A stretch of DNA of 64,000 nt from Stenotrophomonas sp. UBA7346 (lineage in GTDB: Bacteria > Pseudomonadota > Gammaproteobacteria > Xanthomonadales > Xanthomonadaceae). The notes under the pieces were generated by a model. It was not told where the DNA came from, searched no databases, and worked only from the letters and a program-made list of their open reading frames with translations. The position numbers and the translations under genes were made by a program. Location of the stretch: assembly GCA_002471015.1 (NCBI GenBank), contig DKPB01000045.1, positions 66,753 through 130,752 of the forward strand. The letters are read 5' to 3'. The first letter of the stretch is position 1. Each line of letters starts with the position of its first letter. Shown here in pieces: positions 58,288 to 64,000 of this stretch.

Positions 58288-59504
58288 TGCCGCTGTACCG
58301 CTACAAGGCGCTGGACGCACGCGGTGAGCTGCTGGACGGGCAGATGGAAGCGGCCAGCGATGCCGATGTCATCGCCCGTCTGCAAGAGCAGGGCCACCTG
58401 CCGGTCGAGGCCCGGCTGGCCACCGGCTCGGCCTTCGAAGGTGCCAATTGGAAGCAATGGCGGCAGCGCCCGTTTGCCGGCGCCACGCTGGTGCAGTTCA
58501 CCCAGCAACTGGCGACCCTGCTCAGCGCGGGACAGCCCCTGGACCGTGCGTTGTCCATCCTGCTGGAGACGCCCGAGGATGAGCGCTCGCGGCGGGTGAT
58601 CGCCGATATCCGCGACAGCGTGCGCGGTGGTGCGCCGTTGTCGCAGGCACTGGAACGCCAGCATGGGTTGTTCTCGCGCCTGTACGTGAACATGGTGCGC
58701 GCCGGTGAAGCCGGCGGCAGCCTGCACGAGACCCTGCAGCGCCTGGCTGACTATCTGGAGCGCAGCCAGGAGCTCAAGGGCCGGGTGATCAACGCAATGA
58801 TCTACCCGGCCATCCTGCTGCTGGTGGTGGGCGGTGCATTGTTGTTCCTGCTGGGCTACGTGGTACCGCAGTTCGCGCAGATGTACGAAAGCCTGGATGT
58901 GAGCCTGCCCTGGTTCACCAGTGCAGTGCTCAGCATGGGGCTGCTGGTGCGGCAATGGTGGATCGTGCTGATCGCCGTCCCGGCGGTGCTGTTGCTGTGG
59001 ATGGAGCGCAAGCGCCGCGATCCGGCGTTCCGCTTGGCCTTTGATGGCTGGTTGCTGCGGCGGCCCATGGTGGGTGGGCTGGTGGCCAAGCTGGAGACCG
59101 CACGGCTGGCACGCACCCTGGGCACCTTGCTGCGCAACGGCGTGCCCTTGCTGGCCGGGCTGGGTATCGCCCGCAATGTACTGGGCAATCGTGCCCTGGT
59201 GGGTGACGTGGCCGAAGCCTCCGAGGCAGTGAAGAACGGTGCAGGGCTGGCCACCTCACTGAGCCGCAACGGTCGGTTTCCACGCCTGGCGCTGCAGATG
59301 ATCCAGGTGGGCGAGGAGTCGGGCACGCTGGAAAACATGCTGCTGAAGACCGCCGACACGTTTGAACAGGAAAGCGCGCGCGCCATCGACCGCATGTTGG
59401 CCGCGCTGGTGCCGGTAATCACCTTGTTGTTGGCGTCGGTGGTAGGTGTGGTCATCATCGCGGTGCTGGTGCCGCTGTATGACCTGACCAATGCCATCGG
59501 CTGA
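58287..59504 (+). CDS. gspF: Type II secretion inner-membrane platform protein GspF
   Basis: A 405-residue polytopic membrane protein with two repeated cytoplasmic domains and three membrane helices. MPLYRYKALDARGELLDGQMEA is the classic GspF start; QFTQQLATLLSAGQPLDRAL and LARTLGTLLRNGVPLLAGL are the two homologous repeats. It acts as the assembly platform linking the ATPase to the pseudopilus. Start coupled to the preceding mini-ORF. Confidence 0.95.
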   Translation: MPLYRYKALDARGELLDGQMEAASDADVIARLQEQGHLPVEARLATGSAFEGANWKQWRQRPFAGATLVQFTQQLATLLSAGQPLDRALSILLETPEDERSRRVIADIRDSVRGGAPLSQALERQHGLFSRLYVNMVRAGEAGGSLHETLQRLADYLERSQELKGRVINAMIYPAILLLVVGGALLFLLGYVVPQFAQMYESLDVSLPWFTSAVLSMGLLVRQWWIVLIAVPAVLLLWMERKRRDPAFRLAFDGWLLRRPMVGGLVAKLETARLARTLGTLLRNGVPLLAGLGIARNVLGNRALVGDVAEASEAVKNGAGLATSLSRNGRFPRLALQMIQVGEESGTLENMLLKTADTFEQESARAIDRMLAALVPVITLLLASVVGVVIIAVLVPLYDLTNAIG

Positions 59505-59537
59505 ACCTGCCGTAGTCGTGACCTAGGAAGCATTTTG

Positions 59538-59966
59538 ATGAAACGCAGCTTTGAACAACCGTCGTTCCGACACCATCAGACGGGCATGAGCCTGCTGGAG
59601 ATCATCATCGTCATCGTCCTGATCGGTGCGGTCCTTACCCTTGTCGGCAGCCGTGTGCTGGGTGGTGCCGACCGTGGCAAGGCCAACCTGGGCAAGACCC
59701 AGATCCAGACACTGGCGGGCAAGGTGGAGAACTACAAGCTGGACACCGGCCGGTTGCCCGGCAAGCTTGATGACCTGGCCACGCAGCCTGCCGGTGTGGG
59801 TGGCTGGTTGGGGCCCTATGCCAAGCCCGCCGAGTTCAACGACCCCTGGGGCAACCCGGTGCAGTACCGGATGCCGGGCGAAGGCCGCCCGTTCGACCTG
59901 ATCAGCCTGGGGGCCGATGGCCAGCCCGGCGGTGACAGTTACAACGCCGATATCCGCTACGAGTAA
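59538..59966 (+). CDS. gspG: Type II secretion major pseudopilin GspG
   Basis: A 142-residue prepilin-like protein. The prepilin peptidase site is TG/MSLLEIIIVIVLIG, cleaved after Gly16, with Glu at +5. The C-terminal part has the GspG features FNDPWGNPVQYRMPG and DLISLGADGQPGG, which bind calcium. ATG 59538 follows AGGAAG; a TTG directly before it is unlikely to be used. Confidence 0.95.
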   Translation: MKRSFEQPSFRHHQTGMSLLEIIIVIVLIGAVLTLVGSRVLGGADRGKANLGKTQIQTLAGKVENYKLDTGRLPGKLDDLATQPAGVGGWLGPYAKPAEFNDPWGNPVQYRMPGEGRPFDLISLGADGQPGGDSYNADIRYE

Positions 59967-59970
59967 GCAC

Positions 59971-60483
59971 GTGCTGCGTGCTGCTCCTGTTGCCCAGCAG
60001 CCGCGCCTGCGCCGGCCGGTGGCCATGCCTGCGGGCGTGGCCGGCATGTCGCTGCTGGAGATGCTGCTGGTGCTCGCGCTGGTGGCGGCCATCGCCTTGA
60101 TGGCCGCGATGGCCATGAGCGGCGGCCTGGAGGGGCTCAAGCTGCGCTCGGCCGGCAAGTCGCTGGCAGCGGAGCTGCGTTATGCACGCACCCGTGCGAT
60201 AGCCACCGGGGTGCCGCAGCAGTTCGAGTTGAACCTGCGCCAGCACCGTTGGCAGGGCCCGGATGGCCGCCATGGTGACCTGCCTGCCGTCTTGAAGCTG
60301 TCCTATACCGGCGCCGGTCAGCTGCAGGCCCGCGCCGATACCGGCGTGGTGCGCTTTTTCGAGGACGGCGCGTCCAGCGGGGGCCGCATCGACCTGTCGG
60401 CGGGCTCGGCGGTGTGGCGCGTCGACGTGGCCTGGATCACCGGCGAGGTGCGGTCCGGGCCGTTGCGCGGACCGGGCCAATGA
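59971..60483 (+). CDS. gspH: Type II secretion minor pseudopilin GspH
   Basis: A prepilin-type protein of up to 170 residues, with processing site AG/MSLLEMLLVLALVA (Glu at +5) and a beta-rich C-terminus ending in ITGEVRSGPLRG. The start is uncertain: GTG at 59971, four bases after gspG, gives a 25-residue leader, whereas ATG at 60025 gives a seven-residue leader of more usual length. Its stop overlaps gspI (ATGA). Confidence 0.88.
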   Translation: MLRAAPVAQQPRLRRPVAMPAGVAGMSLLEMLLVLALVAAIALMAAMAMSGGLEGLKLRSAGKSLAAELRYARTRAIATGVPQQFELNLRQHRWQGPDGRHGDLPAVLKLSYTGAGQLQARADTGVVRFFEDGASSGGRIDLSAGSAVWRVDVAWITGEVRSGPLRGPGQ

Positions 60484-60872
60484 AGCGCCAGGCTGGCTAT
60501 TCACTGATCGAGGTGATTGTTGCCTTTGCCCTGCTGGCGTTGGCAATGACCCTGCTGCTGGGCAGTCTGTCCGGTGCAGCGCGGCAGGTGGGCATGGCTG
60601 ACGGCTACGGGCGCGCGGCCCTGCATGCACAGTCCCTGTTGGCGGTGGCCGGGGTCGAGGCGCCGTTGGTGGCAGGCCGGCAGCAAGGCCAGTGGGAGCA
60701 GGGCCGCTACCGCTGGAGCTTGCAGGTCAGTCCTTACAACGAGCCGCGCCAGCCGCAATCGCGGCTGTGGTTGCTGGATCTGCAGGTCAGTTGGGGCGAG
60801 GAGGCCCAGCAACAACTGCGCTGGCGTAGCCTGCGGCTGCGCAACAACGCGGTCGGCGAGGCGCTGCCATGA
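60480..60872 (+). CDS. gspI: Type II secretion minor pseudopilin GspI
   Basis: A 130-residue prepilin-like protein with short leader MKRQAG and core YSLIEVIVAFALLALAMTLL. GspI forms the tip complex with GspJ and GspK. ATGA overlaps join it to gspH and gspJ. Confidence 0.9.
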   Translation: MKRQAGYSLIEVIVAFALLALAMTLLLGSLSGAARQVGMADGYGRAALHAQSLLAVAGVEAPLVAGRQQGQWEQGRYRWSLQVSPYNEPRQPQSRLWLLDLQVSWGEEAQQQLRWRSLRLRNNAVGEALP

Positions 60873-61507
60873 GCGTGCGCTCGGCGGCAGGTTTCACCCT
60901 GATCGAGGTGCTGTTGGCAACGGTGTTGCTGGCAGCGGGCATGGCGCTGGCATTTGCCGCGGTACGTTCGACCATGGCCATCAGTGCCCGCGGCGAGGTG
61001 ATCGCGGCCGACAACGAGCGCATGCGGGCGGTCGAGGGCTTCCTGCGCCGGCGCCTGTCCACGGCGATGGCGCTGCCGATGCAGCGCGATGCACTCAACG
61101 GCGCCGCCAGCGCATTTGAAGGCGGTCCGGCCGAACTGAAATTTGTCGCCGAAGTACCTGACTACCTGGGCCGTGGCGGCCCCTACATCCATCATCTGCA
61201 GGTCAGTGGCAGCGGCGACCGGCAGCAGCTGCGCTTGGGCCTTGTGCTGCTGCAGGCTGGTCAGGCGGTGGAGGAAACCCCGCCCCGGGGCAGTGAGCTG
61301 CTGGCCGGCGAGCTGAAGCAGGTGCGCCTGCGCTATCGCGGCATCGACCCGACCAGCAACGCCTTGGGCGCCTGGCAGGATCGCTGGGATGTGCCAGGAC
61401 GCATGCCTCTGCTGGTGAGCATCGAGGTGACCCCCAGCCGGGGCAGCCCATGGCCGCCCTTGCTGGTGGCCTTGCCGCAGCAGAACCTGCAGGGGGTCTG
61501 GCAATGA
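60869..61507 (+). CDS. gspJ: Type II secretion minor pseudopilin GspJ
   Basis: A 212-residue prepilin-like protein with leader MSVRSAAG and core FTLIEVLLATVLLAAGMALA. Longer than GspI, as usual. Its conserved downstream block is RMRAVEGFLRRRLSTAM. ATGA overlaps on both sides show tight coupling. Confidence 0.92.
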   Translation: MSVRSAAGFTLIEVLLATVLLAAGMALAFAAVRSTMAISARGEVIAADNERMRAVEGFLRRRLSTAMALPMQRDALNGAASAFEGGPAELKFVAEVPDYLGRGGPYIHHLQVSGSGDRQQLRLGLVLLQAGQAVEETPPRGSELLAGELKQVRLRYRGIDPTSNALGAWQDRWDVPGRMPLLVSIEVTPSRGSPWPPLLVALPQQNLQGVWQ

Positions 61508-62367
61508 ACAGTCGAGGGGCTGCGCTGGTGCTGGTGCTGTGGCTGGTGGCCCTGCTGACCACCACCATTGCCGCATTCGCGCTCACCGCCCGTGTCGAAC
61601 ACCTGCAGGGGCGCACGATGGGCGACATGGCCGCAGGGCAGGAGCTGGCACATGCGGGTGTGGACTATGCGTTGTCGCGCATGCGTGGCACGCCTGGCCA
61701 GCCAGCCTGGCATGCCGATGGTCGTCCCTATCGTTGGCAGTTTGCCGACCACCGGATCACGCTGCGGATCATCGATGAGACTGGCAAGGTCGATCTGAAC
61801 CAGGCCAGCCCGGTGCTGTTGCAAGGCCTGCTGCGCGCCGTCGGGGCCGAGCAGGCACGGGCCCAACAGTTGGCGGGGGCGATCATGGACTGGCGCGACA
61901 ACGACGACCTGAAGCAACCCGGTGGCGGTGCGGAAAGCGACGACTATGCGGCCGCCGGGTATCCCTATGGCGCCAAGAATGCACGCTTTGACAGCATTGG
62001 CGAACTGCAGCGGGTACTGGGCATGGACGCTGCCCTGTATGCGCAGCTGGCGTCCCATATCACTGTGTTTGGTGCCGCCCAGCCGAACCCACGGTTTGCA
62101 CAGGGGCCGGTATTGACCGCCATGGGGCTGGATGCGGCAGTGCTGCTGGCGCAGCGCGAGCGTGAAGACGCCGTAGCGGCAATCGGCGACACTGCCGGGG
62201 GGGGGATGACAGCATCTGGCAGCGGTACCTACAGCGTCGACAGCCGGGTGATGCTGGTGGGCGAACGGCAGGCGGTAACCCGCGCCGTTGTGCGTCTGAA
62301 TCCGGAGGGAAGCGCCGGTGCGCCCTATACAGTGTTGCGGTGGGAACAAGGAGCAGCAGCAAAATGA
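61504..62367 (+). CDS. gspK: Type II secretion minor pseudopilin GspK
   Basis: A 287-residue tip pseudopilin. The N-terminus MNSRGAALVLVLWLVALLTT lacks Glu at +5, as expected for GspK. The conserved segment IIDETGKVDLNQASPVLLQGLLRAVG and the SAM-like helical insertion (IMDWRDNDDLKQPGGGAESDDY) are present. ATGA overlap with gspJ and with gspL. Confidence 0.92.
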   Translation: MNSRGAALVLVLWLVALLTTTIAAFALTARVEHLQGRTMGDMAAGQELAHAGVDYALSRMRGTPGQPAWHADGRPYRWQFADHRITLRIIDETGKVDLNQASPVLLQGLLRAVGAEQARAQQLAGAIMDWRDNDDLKQPGGGAESDDYAAAGYPYGAKNARFDSIGELQRVLGMDAALYAQLASHITVFGAAQPNPRFAQGPVLTAMGLDAAVLLAQREREDAVAAIGDTAGGGMTASGSGTYSVDSRVMLVGERQAVTRAVVRLNPEGSAGAPYTVLRWEQGAAAK

Positions 62368-63488
62368 CGGTGTTGCAGGACAAGCTGGGGCAGTGGAGCG
62401 CGCGCATCGCGCCAGGGGCAGGGGGCTTCTGGGCGTGGTGGCGGCGCTCACTGCTGTCCTGCCTACCGGCGTCCTGGCGGGCATTGCTGGGCTATTCCGA
62501 TGCGCGGCTGCTGGTGATGCCGGGTGCTGACCAGGTGCGAGTGGGGGTGGTGCAGTCGGGTCAGCTGCAGCCGCTGCAGTCCCTGCCGGCACCCTTGACG
62601 CCGGCGGCGCTGGAGCAGGCCTTGCCGGCGCGTTGCTCGCGCCTGCCGCGTTTTGCGCTGCTGGCACCGGCCTCGGTGCTGTGCAAGCCGATGCGCCTGC
62701 CTGCCGCCGCCGAAGCCCGCATGCGTGATGTGCTGGGTTTCGAGATCGACCGGCAGACGCCTTTCACCGCCGCGCAGGTCTATCACGATGTTCGGTTGCT
62801 GCAGCGGCGGGACGATGGCCAGCTTGACGTCGAGCTGGTGGTGGCGCCGCGCACCCTGGTGGAGGGCGTGCTGCCACGTGATGCCTGGCAGGCACAGCTG
62901 GATGGCGTGGACGCCACCAATGCCGCCGGTGAACCCCTGGGCGTGAACCTTTTGCCGCCCGCCTTGCGCCGCCAGCGCACCGATCCCATGCGGCGCCTGG
63001 ATCGCATGTTGATGCTGGGCAGCGTGGTGATGCTGGTGCTGGCCGGGTGGCAGGTGCTGGACAACCGGCGCCAGGCAGCCGCCGAGCTGACCGCGCAGGT
63101 CGAGTCGGCGGCGCAACGTGCACGTGCGGTGGCGGCGCAGCGCCAGCAACTGCAGGATCTGGTGGACGGGCAGCGCTTCTTTGCCGAGCAGCGTGCCGTG
63201 CAGCCGCGCGCTACCGTAGTAATCAACGAACTGAGCAAGCGCCTGGGCGATGACACCTCATTGGAGAAACTGTCCATCGAGGCAGGGCGCATACAGTTGA
63301 TCGGCCTGAGCAGCAGCGCCTCGTCGCTGGTCTCAACGCTTGAGGGCTCCCCGCTGTGGAAAACCCCTTCCCTGACCGGGGTGTTGCAGACCGGCAGCGG
63401 CGGTGGCCAGGAGCGCTTCACCCTGACCGCGGAACTGCGCGGTACCCACCCGGAGGCCGCCAATGGCGCAGCTGCCGGATCGCCGTGA
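62364..63488 (+). CDS. gspL: Type II secretion inner-membrane protein GspL
   Basis: A 374-residue bitopic protein that recruits the ATPase to the membrane. The cytoplasmic actin-like domain covers about the first 225 residues, one membrane helix follows (LMLGSVVMLVLAGWQVL), then a coiled coil and a periplasmic ferredoxin-like domain. The start is preceded by AAGGAG. It overlaps gspM by 26 bases. Confidence 0.88.
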   Translation: MTVLQDKLGQWSARIAPGAGGFWAWWRRSLLSCLPASWRALLGYSDARLLVMPGADQVRVGVVQSGQLQPLQSLPAPLTPAALEQALPARCSRLPRFALLAPASVLCKPMRLPAAAEARMRDVLGFEIDRQTPFTAAQVYHDVRLLQRRDDGQLDVELVVAPRTLVEGVLPRDAWQAQLDGVDATNAAGEPLGVNLLPPALRRQRTDPMRRLDRMLMLGSVVMLVLAGWQVLDNRRQAAAELTAQVESAAQRARAVAAQRQQLQDLVDGQRFFAEQRAVQPRATVVINELSKRLGDDTSLEKLSIEAGRIQLIGLSSSASSLVSTLEGSPLWKTPSLTGVLQTGSGGGQERFTLTAELRGTHPEAANGAAAGSP

Positions 63489-64000
63489 TCGCCTGTTGGC
63501 CGCAGGGCTGCTGCTGGCGGTGCTGGTGGTGGTCTACCTGCTGCTGGTGCATCCCCTGTGGACCCAGCCCATGCGTGAGGTGGAAGCGCAGATCAGCGCG
63601 CTGCAGGAACGTCAGCAACGCGTGCAACAGCAGTTGCGACAGGCACCGCAGGTGAGCCAGCGCCTGCAGCAGGCGCAGCAGGTATTGGCCGACCAGCCCG
63701 GCTTCATGCCCGAAGGCTCGATGGAACTGGCTACCTCGCGGCTGGTGCAGCGGCTGGAGGAAGCCGCGCGCCAGGCCAGCCCGGACGGGCGCAGTTGCGC
63801 CATCAGCGACCGTTCGCCGCTGCCGCCCGACACCACGGGCCGCTTCGCGCGGGTGGCGGTGCAGGCGCGGCTGCGCTGTGGCATGGGCGAGTGGATGCAG
63901 GTGCTGCAGAGCCTGGAAACCGGCGCGCCGCAGTTGCAGGTGGACCGCCTGGACATCCTGTCGGCGGCGGGCATGGGTGAAGTGACTGGCGGTCTGGATG
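63463..64000 (+). CDS. gspM: Type II secretion protein GspM, truncated by window end
   Basis: The frame stays open to the window end (179 codons). ATG at 63463 lies inside gspL. One membrane helix (LLAAGLLLAVLVVVYLLLVHP) is followed by a coiled coil (EAQISALQERQQRVQQQL) and the start of a ferredoxin-like periplasmic domain with a Cys pair. GspM stabilises GspL. gspN and gspD are expected to follow, as in the xps locus. Confidence 0.88.
   Translation, partial: MAQLPDRRDRLLAAGLLLAVLVVVYLLLVHPLWTQPMREVEAQISALQERQQRVQQQLRQAPQVSQRLQQAQQVLADQPGFMPEGSMELATSRLVQRLEEAARQASPDGRSCAISDRSPLPPDTTGRFARVAVQARLRCGMGEWMQVLQSLETGAPQLQVDRLDILSAAGMGEVTGGLD

Overview
The window is high-GC, gene-dense proteobacterial DNA. 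Gene content and order point to a Xanthomonadaceae chromosome, most likely Stenotrophomonas. The supporting signs are the rml genes facing xanB and xanA (with the 448-residue XanA having its phosphoserine at position 97), LpsI/LpsJ-type CoA-transferase genes, an xps-type type II secretion operon, and palindromes headed by GTAG that fit the SMAG repeats described for S. maltophilia. No rRNA, tRNA, CRISPR, prophage or insertion sequence was found.

Layout. 1-7.8 kb: the end of the dTDP-rhamnose operon (rfbC-rfbD) converges on xanA-xanB (sugar-nucleotide supply for LPS and exopolysaccharide). A two-subunit 3-oxoacid CoA-transferase, a glycosyltransferase and AlkB follow. 7.8-13.2 kb: an Mce-type lipid ABC transporter (mlaE with fused STAS domain, mlaF, mlaD, auxiliary lipoprotein), a ThrE-type exporter and an H-NS-like protein. 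13.4-28.8 kb: housekeeping genes proS, a DUF4124 protein, pssA, a probable divergent holD (DNA polymerase III psi) overlapping rimI, an EamA permease, valS-holC-pepA (with a small membrane protein between valS and holC), divergent lptF-lptG, an RDD protein, xerD and dsbC. 28.9-31.4 kb: a secreted GH18 chitinase whose reading frame is broken and whose 5' end is tandemly duplicated. 31.6-35.5 kb: purL.

35.9-56.4 kb is the most striking part. Two trimeric autotransporter adhesins (1508 and 3099 residues, each with an extended signal peptide and a YadA-type anchor) alternate with three subtilase-family (S8) proteases carrying C-terminal PPC-like domains. Terminator positions suggest two units: adhesin1-protease1-protease2 and adhesin2-protease3. 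Directly downstream, on the same strand, the type II secretion operon gspE-F-G-H-I-J-K-L-M starts and runs off the window end. S. maltophilia is known to secrete S8 proteases through its Xps type II system, so proteases, their probable exporter and the surface adhesins lie side by side. My main hypothesis is that these adhesins and proteases form a functional module, for instance protease-dependent trimming or release of adhesins. This is inference from gene order and has not been shown by the sequence.

Other notable points are a 25-base element shared by the two adhesin leaders about 112 bases before each start, a near-identical 792-bp block duplicated within the giant adhesin, a palindromic repeat inserted in frame in valS, and a 97-bp tandem repeat derived from the 3' end of the RDD gene and carrying GTAG palindromes.
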